64,000 bases of DNA, from NCBI RefSeq assembly GCF_003403015.1, contig NZ_QURL01000001.1, positions 186,001 through 250,000 on the forward strand, given 5' to 3'. Source of the DNA: Fulvimarina endophytica. GTDB lineage: Bacteria > Pseudomonadota > Alphaproteobacteria > Rhizobiales > Rhizobiaceae. The translations under genes and the position numbers were made by a program. Every line of letters begins with the position of its first letter. Position 1 is the first letter of the stretch. Shown here piece after piece: positions 32,878 through 40,527 of the stretch. The notes beneath the pieces are model-generated. The model was not told where the DNA came from. It searched no databases and saw only the letters and a list, made by a program, of their open reading frames with translations.

Positions 32878-34251
32878 ATGCCGACCTCCACCAAGTTCAA
32901 TCGCGCGCTGCTCCACACGATAACGCTGCCCCTCGACGGTGTGCTCGGATACGCCGCGGTCGCATGTGCGGTCGGCAGCGTTGCGGTCCTGCGGCAGATG
33001 GCGGGGTTCGAACTTCTTCCCTACCTCTTCTTCATTCCCGTGATTCTGATCAGCTCCGTCTTCATCGGGTCGGCGGCCGGGGTTTTCGCTACGTTTCTGG
33101 CGACCGTCCTAGCCGGCTTCTCCATCTCGGAGGTGGGGAACCCGTTCATGCTCCGGGGTCAGCAATGGACGACGCAGTTTCTGTTCGTCGCGGTCAATCT
33201 CGGCATCGTCGCCTTCGGCGCGAACCTCAGGCGCTCCGTGCTGCAACTCGACGCGCTCTCCGAAGCGCGCCGCGATGCGCTGGAGCGCCTTGCGGCACAG
33301 ACGGCCGAGCGTGACCGCCTGGCGACGATCGTCGAGCAGTCGAAGGATTTCATCGGTTATGCCGATCTCGATGGGCGGATCCAGTATGTGAACGAAGCGG
33401 GACGCCAGTTGATCGGGCTGGCGGACGATCCGAGGCAGACCGAGATCGCTCACCATCTTGTCGCCGACGATCGGAGCCGTCTTCATTCCGAGGTCCTTCC
33501 GACGGTCTCGAAGGAGGGATCCTGGGCGGGGGAAATGCGCTTCGAGCACGCCTCGGGCGAGGAACCCATCCCCGTTCGCTACAATCTCTTCATGCTGTTC
33601 GACACCAGCGGGGAGCCGGTCGGATACGGCACGGTGACGACGGACCTGCGCAAGGAGAAGGCGGCGGAGGCGCAGCGCGAGGCGCTGACCCGCGAACTCG
33701 CCCACCGGATGAAGAACACGCTCGCAATGGTCCAGGCGATCGCAGCCCAGACGCTGCGGACATCGAGCGACCTGCCTGCGGCCCGTGCGGCGATCTCTTC
33801 ACGGCTGTCCGCGCTTTCGAGGGCGCAGGACATCCTGATGGAGACCAATTGGAAACATGCGGACATCCGCGGGGTCATCGATGCCGCGCTCGCTCCCCAT
33901 CTGAACGGCGAGGGCCGGTTCACGTTGACCGGCCCCCATCTCGAACTCGACGCACCCCGGGCCCTCGGATTGTCGCTGGCAGTGCATGAACTCGCGACGA
34001 ATGCGACGAAATATGGCGCACTTTCGAACGAGACGGGCCGCGTCCTGATCGAGTGGAGTTCGAAGGACCGGAGTTTCGACTTCGCCTGGACCGAACGGGG
34101 CGGCCCGGTCGTCGGTATGCCGGGAAGCAGCGGTTTCGGCTCCAAGCTTCTCGAACGGATCGTCGCCGCCTATTTCGAAGGCGCGACCTCAATCGATTTC
34201 GAACCGGACGGTGCCCGTTTCACCATCAAAGGCCGACTCGGCAAGATCTGA
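32878..34251 (+). CDS. Membrane-bound PAS/HWE-family sensor histidine kinase
   Basis: A 457-residue kinase. An N-terminal membrane module of about three to four helices (residues 20-115: GYAAVACAVGSVAVL, LPYLFFIPVILISSVFIG, WTTQFLFVAVNLGIVAFG) resembles the DUF4118/KdpD-type sensor region. A coiled linker, a PAS domain (IVEQSKDFIGYADLDGRIQY, about 155-270) and an HWE kinase core follow: ELAHRMKNTLAMVQ (His about 279), SLAVHELATNATKYGALS and GFGSKLLERIV. It is a paralogue of the kinase at 30269-31435 in its catalytic half. No receiver gene adjoins it. Confidence 0.88.
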   Translation: MPTSTKFNRALLHTITLPLDGVLGYAAVACAVGSVAVLRQMAGFELLPYLFFIPVILISSVFIGSAAGVFATFLATVLAGFSISEVGNPFMLRGQQWTTQFLFVAVNLGIVAFGANLRRSVLQLDALSEARRDALERLAAQTAERDRLATIVEQSKDFIGYADLDGRIQYVNEAGRQLIGLADDPRQTEIAHHLVADDRSRLHSEVLPTVSKEGSWAGEMRFEHASGEEPIPVRYNLFMLFDTSGEPVGYGTVTTDLRKEKAAEAQREALTRELAHRMKNTLAMVQAIAAQTLRTSSDLPAARAAISSRLSALSRAQDILMETNWKHADIRGVIDAALAPHLNGEGRFTLTGPHLELDAPRALGLSLAVHELATNATKYGALSNETGRVLIEWSSKDRSFDFAWTERGGPVVGMPGSSGFGSKLLERIVAAYFEGATSIDFEPDGARFTIKGRLGKI

Positions 34252-34401
34252 GCTGGCCTCTGCCGCACCGCGCCGGCATCAAGGGACGTCCGACACCGCA
34301 GGCCGTGAGCGGCCCGAAGGGTCGATGATTTCGGCTTGCATGCACCCCAGCCATAAGCCCAAGAGGACTGGCGACTGAAACCGGGGACGAGGGCGAAGAC
34401 C

Positions 34402-35088
34402 ATGACGATGACGACCTACCGACCGCGAGCGGTCCTCTTCGATCTCGACGGAACGCTCATCGATTCGATTCCCGATATCCAGGAGGCGCTCAACGACGCG
34501 CTCGCCGAGAGGGATATCGATCCCTTCGATCGAGCGAGCGTCCGCGTCATGGTCGGTGGCGGAACAGGCATCCTTCTCGAGCGCGCGCTCCTTCGCCGCG
34601 GCGTTTCGATCGAGGACACCGAGCGGGATCGCCTGGTGTCGCGCTTCCTCGAATTCTACGAGCCGAGAGCGAGCAGGCTGACCACTCTGCTTCCCGGTGC
34701 ACCGGAGGCCCTTGCGGCCTGCCGGCGACGCGGCATGAAGGTCGGGCTCGTGACGAACAAGCCGGCAGCGCCTTCGCGGTCGATCCTCGAAGCGTTCGGC
34801 CTCCTCGCAGATTTCGACCTGATCGTCGGCGGCGATGCGGGGCCGGCGAAGAAACCCAACCCCGATCTTCTGCTCCATGCCGCCGAGCGCCTGGATCTGT
34901 CCGCCGGCTCCTGCCTCTTCGTCGGCGACAGCGAGAACGATGTCGAGGCGGCGAGGGGCGCCGATATGCCGGTCGCCGCCGTCGAGAACGGATATACGCA
35001 GCTTTCGATGGACGAAATGGCGCCGACCTATCGCCTGGCCTCGCTTCATGATCTGGACGCTTTGCTCGAAGCCCTGCCGCAGGTCTGA
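34402..35088 (+). CDS. gph: Phosphoglycolate phosphatase (HAD family)
   Basis: It removes phosphate from 2-phosphoglycolate. At 228 residues it has the HAD motifs: nucleophile FDLDGTLIDS (about 13-22), motif II in LVTNKPAAPS (about 118) and motif III/IV in FVGDSENDVEAARGADMPV (about 173-191). The cap domain between them fits Gph. The start ATG 34402 has close alternatives (34408). It is probably monocistronic; a weak hairpin (CCGCAG/CTGCGG, 35095-35110) follows. Exact substrate within the family is inferred. Confidence 0.85.
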   Translation: MTMTTYRPRAVLFDLDGTLIDSIPDIQEALNDALAERDIDPFDRASVRVMVGGGTGILLERALLRRGVSIEDTERDRLVSRFLEFYEPRASRLTTLLPGAPEALAACRRRGMKVGLVTNKPAAPSRSILEAFGLLADFDLIVGGDAGPAKKPNPDLLLHAAERLDLSAGSCLFVGDSENDVEAARGADMPVAAVENGYTQLSMDEMAPTYRLASLHDLDALLEALPQV

Positions 35089-35260
35089 TCCACGCCGCAG
35101 CCTGCTGCGGAAGATCGGTGACGGGTTCGAGGCGAAACGGCGGTGAGAGCCCGCGTTTTCGGAAACTTCCTCACCCGCCCTTGCAATGGCGGTTCGAAAG
35201 AATATGTCGAAATCATGATGCGGCGTTCGCACCGACGAGGATGGTGCGTGAAAGGACATC

Positions 35261-35353
35261 ATGACGATGAACTATCGCTATGCGGAAAACGTCGTTCTTG
35301 CGGCCACGATCCTGGGCTGGGGTGCTGTCGTCACCGCCGCTTTGCTGAACTGA
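35261..35353 (+). CDS. Tiny single-membrane-helix protein
   Basis: A 30-residue ORF. AAAGGA (35251-35256) sits four bases before ATG 35261, with a second in-frame ATG at 35267. The product begins MTMNYRYAEN, then has one hydrophobic helix of about 20 residues with a central GWG motif (VVLAATILGWGAVVTAALLN) running to the C-terminus. It resembles the small membrane peptides bacteria use to modulate transporters or respond to envelope stress; no function is assigned. Expression is not proven. Confidence 0.5.
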   Translation: MTMNYRYAENVVLAATILGWGAVVTAALLN

Positions 35354-35829
35354 ATCGAGCGGTTCGAATGTTGCGGCAGCGGACGCTCGTTCGTCATCGA
35401 GCGGGCCTGTCGGCTTGATGGGCTCCGAGCGCTGATGCATCGCGGCTCCTTATGGAGGCGGTTCTGTTCCGGTAAGGGCTGTCGCTTTTGCTCGGATTTG
35501 ATTGTCGTTCGCTTGCTGCGTGCACCAATGGCGCGGAATGACTGCGTGAGGTCGAACAGCTGAGGCTGATGCGGTCTTCAGATCGGCTCAGGCCCGCTAG
35601 GCGCTCCAAGACACGACCGTTGTCGAGCGAGCCGTCGACCCTGCATGACCTCGCGATGGATGGGCGTCGATCCTGTGTGTTATCATCCGGGACCGAGCCG
35701 GACAGCGCTGCTGCCAAAAGCGAGAACTTTCGACGCAAAAAAGGCGCGGACGGCCGGGGTCCACGCCTTTCGGATTCAAATGGCACTGCGTCAGCCCCGA
35801 TGCGCGTGAGCGCATCGAGAGGTCCGACT
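35354..35829. other. 476-bp region between the small peptide gene and the cold-shock gene
   Basis: I see no gene. The right end holds the cold-shock gene terminator (35737-35770). The rest is less GC-rich than average and without recognisable promoter, tRNA or repeat. Confidence 0.5.
35737..35770 (-). terminator. Rho-independent terminator of the cold-shock gene
   Basis: Read on the minus strand, GTCCACGCC-type arms at 35767-35759 and 35751-35743 form a 9-bp stem with one mismatch. A run of six T follows (35742-35737). The stem begins about 60 bases after the csp stop. Confidence 0.9.
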
Positions 35830-36042
35830 TCAGGCGCTTTCGAGATTGACCGCCTTCGGGCCTTTGCCGCGCTTGTCCGGCTCGGTTTCGAAGGACACCT
35901 TCTGGTTCTCTTCCAGTCCGGTCAGGCCAGAAGCCTGGACTGCGGAGATGTGAACGAAGATGTCAGCGCCACCGTTGTCGGGCTTGATGAAACCAAAGCC
36001 CTTTTCGGTGTTGAAGAATTTGACCGTGCCGGTCTGAGCCAT
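35830..36042 (-). CDS. Cold-shock protein (CspA family)
   Basis: A 70-residue single cold-shock domain: the RNP1 motif KGFGFI (about 14-19) and the RNP2 motif DIFVHIS (about 28-34) are intact, and the start [11 protein letters not shown] is canonical. It binds RNA or single-stranded DNA. AAGGG lies eight bases upstream of the ATG. The 274-bp spacer to the divergent pcp gene would allow the long 5' leader typical of csp genes. Confidence 0.95.
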   Translation of the reverse strand: MAQTGTVKFFNTEKGFGFIKPDNGGADIFVHISAVQASGLTGLEENQKVSFETEPDKRGKGPKAVNLESA

Positions 36043-36181
36043 TGTCGGAACCCTTGATCCTCAGCATTCGTAGTCGCCCAAAGGGCGGTGGCAGGCAAGT
36101 CTTGTACCAAGGAAGGAGCCTACGGATCGCGGCGGAGCCGCTCGGAAGAAGCGCTTCCGATGCGCATATCGTCCATACCTA

Positions 36182-36205
36182 GTGTTCGCGAAATTGCCCG
36201 AACAC
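36182..36205. promoter_or_regulatory. Inverted repeat GTGTTCG-N10-CGAACAC in csp/pcp divergent spacer
   Basis: A perfect 7-bp inverted repeat (36182-36188 and 36199-36205) sits between divergent csp and pcp, 140 bases from csp and 112 from pcp. Size and symmetry fit a dimeric regulator's operator. An AT-rich patch with a TATAAT (36252-36257) lies toward pcp, but no good -35 at the right distance was seen. Confidence 0.4.
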
Positions 36206-36316
36206 CATGGAGGATGCCTTGTGTGCAGCCTATTGGCAAGTGAAACTTTTCTATAATTGCACGCTCTCTATATGCTTCGCGCGTGAAACTTCCCGAAGGG
36301 AGCATGCAGACTTTCC

Positions 36317-36940
36317 ATGTCGACGATTCTTGCCGGCTTCTCCGCATTTCCGGGAGCGCCTTTCAACCCCTGCGCCGATCTCGTGGAGAGTCTGAATAAT
36401 GGACACGCTTCGGGCGGTCTCCTTCCCGTTCTCCTGCCGGTCGGGTGGGATGAGAGCTGGGCGACGCTGAAGTCGGCGATCGAGGCCGAAAGGCCGCGAA
36501 ACGTCGTGATGTTCGGTCTCCATGCGAAGGCCGAACGGGTGCGGATCGAGCTCCGCGCCGCAAACAAGCGGGAACTTGGACGGGAGGATGCCTTCGGCCG
36601 GTTTCCTGCCGGGCCGAGCGTTACCGACGGGCCCGCGCATCTCGATGCGAAGCTTCCGTGGAATGGGATCGCGGCGCTTCTGCGCGAGGGCGAACTCGAC
36701 TTCGAATGGTCCTGCGATGCGGGTGGCTATCTCTGCAACGACACGCTCTATCGGCTCTGCCGCAATGCCGGTGCGCTCGGCGTCGAGCGCTACGGCTTCG
36801 TCCATGTCCCGATGAGCGACGAGAGAATCGGCGACGTAGTGGCGAGCGGAGAAGAGTTGCCGGTGTGCTTCAACACGGTTCCGGCAGCCAAGCTGGTTCG
36901 CTTCGCACGCGGTCTCGCTTCCTATCTCGAGGCGAACTGA
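36317..36940 (+). CDS. Pyroglutamyl-peptidase I-like protein (peptidase C15)
   Basis: A 207-residue cysteine peptidase fold that in the family removes N-terminal pyroglutamate. The start STILAGFSAFPGAPFNPC matches the C15 GFepFgg.. N-terminus. The catalytic cysteine motif is SCDAGGYLCNDTLYRL (Cys about 143) and the histidine is in YGFVHVPMS (about 163). The glutamate region (ERVRIELRAAN) is shorter than in classical Pcp. It represents a divergent branch, so specificity is less certain. It is divergent from csp. Confidence 0.8.
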   Translation: MSTILAGFSAFPGAPFNPCADLVESLNNGHASGGLLPVLLPVGWDESWATLKSAIEAERPRNVVMFGLHAKAERVRIELRAANKRELGREDAFGRFPAGPSVTDGPAHLDAKLPWNGIAALLREGELDFEWSCDAGGYLCNDTLYRLCRNAGALGVERYGFVHVPMSDERIGDVVASGEELPVCFNTVPAAKLVRFARGLASYLEAN

Positions 36941-37009
36941 CGCCTGGATGCGTTTCGGCCGCGAACGAGACGACCGGGGCGCAAGATGTTGTGGACGCTG
37001 AAGAAGCGG

Positions 37010-37034
37010 GGAACGGAACGCAACAAGATCTGTT
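37010..37034 (+). promoter_or_regulatory. EcfG-like promoter candidate before the 37062 gene
   Basis: GGAAC at 37010-37014 and TGTT at 37031-37034 are 16 bases apart, close to the alphaproteobacterial general-stress sigma factor consensus GGAAC-N16/17-CGTT. The -10-like element ends 27 bases before the ATG. One mismatch and no experimental support. Confidence 0.4.
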
Positions 37035-37061
37035 ATCGGATCAACGATCACGGAGACCGAT

Positions 37062-37418
37062 ATGTCCTTTTTCAGAACCAAGGCGACAGGCGCTGCCGCC
37101 GTCGCATTTTCCGCAGCTCTCGCATTGTCCACCGCCGCCGTCGCGCAGCAGGGTTTCGAGGAGCGGCCGTCTGATTTCAGTGCCGCGACCACGGTCGACA
37201 GGAGCATGGAGCGCGGCTCCGGCAGCCAGTTCTACGGCCTCCCGGGGGTCGACGTCTCGGATGGTGCCGGCCGCGTGGGTGTTCGCGGACCGGGCGGGTT
37301 GGAAAACAATGTCGGCGCCATCGGCATGGCGACGCCCTCGATTTCGAGTGAGAACCCGCTGCCGCTCCAGCGTGACGGGACGGCTGGTGGCGGCGGCTTC
37401 ACCATCGGTCGTTACTGA
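37062..37418 (+). CDS. Small exported protein, unknown function
   Basis: A 118-residue protein with a clear signal peptide (TGAAAVAFSAALALSTAAVAQQ, cleavage after about residue 28). The mature part is Gly/Ser/Asp-rich with no cysteine (RGSGSQFYGLPGVDVSD, GGGGFTIGRY) and has no recognised domain. GGAGA lies six bases before the ATG. The downstream methyltransferase starts 7 bases after its stop, so they share a transcript. Probably periplasmic; possibly a stress-induced envelope protein given the promoter candidate. Confidence 0.65.
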   Translation: MSFFRTKATGAAAVAFSAALALSTAAVAQQGFEERPSDFSAATTVDRSMERGSGSQFYGLPGVDVSDGAGRVGVRGPGGLENNVGAIGMATPSISSENPLPLQRDGTAGGGGFTIGRY

Positions 37419-37425
37419 GACCGGC

Positions 37426-38241
37426 GTGACGGATTTCGACGAAGAGGCGCTCGGCGCCGCGTACGAACGGGGTCTGAAGGCCGAAAAGTCAGACGACGTC
37501 GAGGCGGCCGCCGAGGCTTATCGCGAATGCCTTCGTCTCGATCCAGCCGATCATGTGGGCGCGACGATCAGGCTGGCGGGGCTCGGCCTGGTCGAGCCGC
37601 CCGCGAGCGTCGGGCACGCCTATGTGTCGACCCTGTTCGACCAGCATGCCGAGACCTTCGACGATATCCTCGTGCGGCAACTGCATTACCGGGTGCCGGA
37701 GATGGTCGGTGCCGTTCTGCGCCGCGACGGCCGGCGCTATGCGAACGTGCTCGACCTTGGATGCGGCACCGGACTGACCGGGGCTGAAATCGAGGATCTC
37801 GTCGATCATCTCACCGGTGTCGATCTCTCGGAGGAAATGGTCCGCGTCTCGGACGAACGCGCCGTCTACGACCGTCTTTTCGTCGCCGAGGCCGTCGATT
37901 TTCTGCGCCGTCACGAACCCGGAACGGTGTTCGATCTGATCGTCGCGACCGATGTCGTTCCCTATCTCGGCGCGCTCGAGCCTTTCCTGTCCGGGCTCTA
38001 TGACCGGCTCGAAGGCGGGGGCAGGGCCATTTTCTCGACCGAGACGATGAGCGACGAAGCCTTGGCCGGGCGCCCCTATGCAGTCGGCCGCGATCAGCGC
38101 TTCCATCACGGTGAAAGCTATCTGCGCAATGCGCTGCTCGCCCAGGGTTTCGATGTCGATCACTTCGAAGAGATCGTGGTTCGGTTGCAGGAGGGCAAAC
38201 CCGCGCCGGGCCATCTCGTCATGGTGTCCAAGCCTGTTTGA
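37426..38241 (+). CDS. TPR-containing SAM-dependent methyltransferase (COG4976-like)
   Basis: A 271-residue protein starting at GTG 37426, 7 bases after the upstream stop. Residues about 5-55 form one or two TPR-like helices (AAYERGLKAEKSDDVEAAAEAYRECLRLDP). A class I methyltransferase follows: motif I VLDLGCGTGLTGAEI (about 110), LTGVDLSEEMVRV (motif II acidic residue), LIVATDVVPYLGAL. The same pairing is seen in COG4976 predicted methyltransferases. The frame extends upstream in the databank-style longest reading, but that overlaps the exported-protein gene and is unlikely. Substrate unknown. Confidence 0.8.
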   Translation: MTDFDEEALGAAYERGLKAEKSDDVEAAAEAYRECLRLDPADHVGATIRLAGLGLVEPPASVGHAYVSTLFDQHAETFDDILVRQLHYRVPEMVGAVLRRDGRRYANVLDLGCGTGLTGAEIEDLVDHLTGVDLSEEMVRVSDERAVYDRLFVAEAVDFLRRHEPGTVFDLIVATDVVPYLGALEPFLSGLYDRLEGGGRAIFSTETMSDEALAGRPYAVGRDQRFHHGESYLRNALLAQGFDVDHFEEIVVRLQEGKPAPGHLVMVSKPV

Positions 38242-38294
38242 ATTCGCATTTCTCCGGTCGAACCGACCATCACCTCACCAACCGAAGGCACATC

Positions 38295-38435
38295 ATGACC
38301 TATGCGCTGACGATCGCCATGACCGCAATGCTTCTTCTTTCCGGCTGCTCGCAATCCAATTTCCGGGCGGCAACGGCTCTCAACAGCGACGAGACGCCGT
38401 CCGATGGCATCGTTCCCGGACAGGTGGCTGAATAG
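38295..38435 (+). CDS. 46-residue lipoprotein with IVPG motif
   Basis: GAAGG six bases before ATG 38295 selects this start over an in-frame ATG-like codon at 38238. The product has a short hydrophobic signal (YALTIAMTAMLLLSGC) with lipobox LSGC and cysteine about residue 18. The mature part is only about 29 residues and ends DGIVPGQVAE. The VPGQ tail recurs in the protein at 39258-39590. Function unknown. A terminator follows at 38510-38535. Confidence 0.6.
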   Translation: MTYALTIAMTAMLLLSGCSQSNFRAATALNSDETPSDGIVPGQVAE

Positions 38436-38509
38436 ACGGATATCGTCATGCGTGGTTGTGCGGGACTGCGGCGATGAAAATCTCCGCGTAAGTCTCGCGG
38501 GTTAGGACT

Positions 38510-38535
38510 GGGCCGGGTTCATTCCGGCCCTTTTT
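38510..38535 (+). terminator. Rho-independent terminator after the small lipoprotein gene
   Basis: GGGCCGG (38510-38516) pairs with CCGGCCC (38524-38530), followed by five T. It lies 74 bases after the lipoprotein stop and only 20 bases before the next ATG, so it could also act as an attenuator for that gene. Confidence 0.8.
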
Positions 38536-38555
38536 CCTGTCCCGGGGTCCCTGCC

Positions 38556-39155
38556 ATGCGTCGATCCGCACTTCGTTCTCTTCTGGTCGCAGCCGTCCTC
38601 GGCTGCAGCAGCGGCGGGTCTGATGCAGGCCCCGTCGCAGGATGGTCCGCCGGCCCGGACGCGGATGCGACCATGGCCGTCGGTCAGATCTTCAAGTGCG
38701 AGGGCGAGGACTGCGCCGGGGGATTTACATGCCTTCATGCCGCAGCGCCGCCGCGCCCGCCCGGCGCCAGATGGCTGAAGATCGAAGACGTGACGAGCGA
38801 GACGGTCTGGCCCTGGCTTGCGGTCGAAACCTGGCTCGGGACGAAGCTCAACGAGATCAGGCCCGGCACGGTGCCCGATCCATCCCTGCCGGTCGGACAA
38901 TGGGCCTCGAAGGACGATCCGATCACCTTCGATCTCGATGGTGAGGGTTTCGCGCGCCGCGTCTACAGCCCCTATGTGAGGAACCGCGATCTTTCGGTTC
39001 CGATCTGGTTCTGGACGTCGAAGGGACGACTCTTCACCCTGTTCTGCGCGATCGAGAACGCGAGCCTTGCGGACGTTCGAGAACCGATCCACCGGCTGCT
39101 GTCCGACCTTCATGTCGGCGAGCCCGTTCGCGACGATATCCCGACGCGGTTCTGA
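38556..39155 (+). CDS. Lipoprotein of unknown function
   Basis: A 199-residue protein with a signal peptide and a lipobox-like VLGC (cysteine about residue 17). The mature part has a cysteine-containing segment (FKCEGEDCAGGFTCLHAA), an Asp/Gly-rich middle and a Trp-rich portion (SVPIWFWTSKGRLFTLFCAIENASL) suggesting a beta-rich globular domain. I do not recognise the family. The ribosome-binding site is weak and an upstream terminator ends 20 bases before the ATG, so its promoter is unclear. Confidence 0.6.
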   Translation: MRRSALRSLLVAAVLGCSSGGSDAGPVAGWSAGPDADATMAVGQIFKCEGEDCAGGFTCLHAAAPPRPPGARWLKIEDVTSETVWPWLAVETWLGTKLNEIRPGTVPDPSLPVGQWASKDDPITFDLDGEGFARRVYSPYVRNRDLSVPIWFWTSKGRLFTLFCAIENASLADVREPIHRLLSDLHVGEPVRDDIPTRF

Positions 39156-39194
39156 TCGGCTCTTCGCCGGGGTTCGCCGGGCGAGGGGAGATCG

Positions 39195-39219
39195 GGAACC
39201 TTGGCGGGCTCCACTCGTC
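39195..39219 (+). promoter_or_regulatory. EcfG-like promoter candidate before the 39258 gene
   Basis: GGAAC (39195-39199), sixteen bases, then CGTC (39216-39219). The spacing equals that of the candidate at 37010-37034. One mismatch from GGAAC-N16-CGTT; 38 bases before the ATG. Confidence 0.35.
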
Positions 39220-39257
39220 TCCTCTCCAGATAAACCTCGTTCAAATGGAGCCCGACG

Positions 39258-39590
39258 ATGCGCCTCTCAACGGTTCGTACCGCTTGCCTCGCCCTATCGG
39301 TGAGCTTGATCGCAGCCTCCGCGTCCAGCGCACAGGAGATGCTCAACAGCAGGGGCTATCCCGTCGTCGGTGTCAAGCTGTCGGAGCGGGAACTGGATCG
39401 GAGCCGGCCGGTGCGCCTCTCCGATGGGCGCGTGGTTCTGCGTCCGCGCAGCGCAGGTCTCCCGTTCCTCTTCGGCCTCGGCGATGCCTCCGGCGCCCCT
39501 TCGGGCCTGCCGACGGTGAACGGCGTCACGCCGTCCGTTGCCGCATCGACGCCCTCCGGCGGTCTCGTGCCCGGCCAGACGCCTCGCTGA
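39258..39590 (+). CDS. Small exported protein with LVPGQ tail
   Basis: A 110-residue protein with a signal peptide (STVRTACLALSVSLIAASASSAQE, cleavage about residue 24). The mature part is basic to neutral, without cysteine, and ends GGLVPGQTPR, similar to the DGIVPGQ tail of the 46-residue lipoprotein 860 bases upstream. GGAG lies six bases before the ATG. It converges on the DMT transporter gene with only 13 bases between stops. Function unknown. Confidence 0.6.
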   Translation: MRLSTVRTACLALSVSLIAASASSAQEMLNSRGYPVVGVKLSERELDRSRPVRLSDGRVVLRPRSAGLPFLFGLGDASGAPSGLPTVNGVTPSVAASTPSGGLVPGQTPR

Positions 39591-39603
39591 AGGATCGCGT
39601 CGC

Positions 39604-40527
39604 CTACATCGGAGGCGTGTCGAGAGAGCGGCGTCTCCGGGCAAGACGCCGTTCCCTGAACCAGATCACGATGCCGGCGCCCGCGACGATGATCGCGCCA
39701 CCGATCGTTCCGGCCTCAGGCCACTGACCGAAGACGAGAATGCTCGAAATCGTCATGTAGACGAGGAACACGTAGGTGAACGGGGTGAGGGCGGATGCAT
39801 CCGCGTAGCGATGCGCCCTCGTCAGGAGTTCGTGGCCCGCCCAGCCGAAGCCCCCGATGCAGATCAGGATCGTCGTCGTCCACCAGTCTTCCGGAGTGAT
39901 CCAGAGGTAGAGTGCGAACGGCGCGAGCACGAGCGTTCCCACCAGCCCGCTATAGAATTGCATCGTCTCCGGATGGACCGTCCCTGACAGCTTGCGAGTC
40001 AAAAGCGTGTAGAGGGCGACGAAGAACGCCCCGAGCAGCGCGATGAAGACCGCCCAGTGGAAATCTTCCTGCAGAGGATCGATGGCGACCACCACGCCGA
40101 CGAAGCCGACGGCGATCGCGCCCCAGCGCCACGGCCCCACCTTCTCGCCGAGGATCGGCCATGAAAGCGCGCAGATGAAGATCGGCGCGGAGAACATGAT
40201 GGTGGCCGTGAGCGTCAGCGGCAGATAGTAGAAAGCCGTGAAATTCGAGATCGTCGAAAGCATCAGGAACACGGCGCGTAGGATCACGAGACCCGAGTTC
40301 TCGGATCTGAACCGATCGGGATGCAGTCCATCTTTCGCGATGAGCCCGAAGGAAATCGCGAAATGCCCGAGATATCGCATGAACGCGACCTGGAGCGCCG
40401 GCAGGCCTGCGAGACCGAGCCATTTGGCGCTCGTATCGATGCCGCAGAAGCCGATATAGGCGACCAGCATCATCCCTATTCCCAGAGCGACCCTGTCTTC
40501 GTTCGCACGGGTTGCCAGTCCTGCCAT
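39604..40527 (-). CDS. EamA/DMT-family transporter
   Basis: A 307-residue inner-membrane protein with about ten hydrophobic helices in two EamA repeats (MLVAYIGFCGIDTSAKWLGLAG at the first; AVFIALLGAFFVALYTLLTRKL at the second). Members export metabolites such as amino acids or take up small solutes; the substrate cannot be told. A basic C-terminus (FRERRLARRRRSL) fits the positive-inside rule for a cytoplasmic end. It is transcribed alone; the long spacer upstream (40528-41061) must hold its promoter. Confidence 0.88.
   Translation of the reverse strand: MAGLATRANEDRVALGIGMMLVAYIGFCGIDTSAKWLGLAGLPALQVAFMRYLGHFAISFGLIAKDGLHPDRFRSENSGLVILRAVFLMLSTISNFTAFYYLPLTLTATIMFSAPIFICALSWPILGEKVGPWRWGAIAVGFVGVVVAIDPLQEDFHWAVFIALLGAFFVALYTLLTRKLSGTVHPETMQFYSGLVGTLVLAPFALYLWITPEDWWTTTILICIGGFGWAGHELLTRAHRYADASALTPFTYVFLVYMTISSILVFGQWPEAGTIGGAIIVAGAGIVIWFRERRLARRRRSLDTPPM

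Noticed and set aside
36233..36257. TTGGCA and TATAAT before pcp as a promoter
   Set aside because: The spacing is 13 bases, too short for a sigma-70 promoter; the TATAAT alone is not enough.
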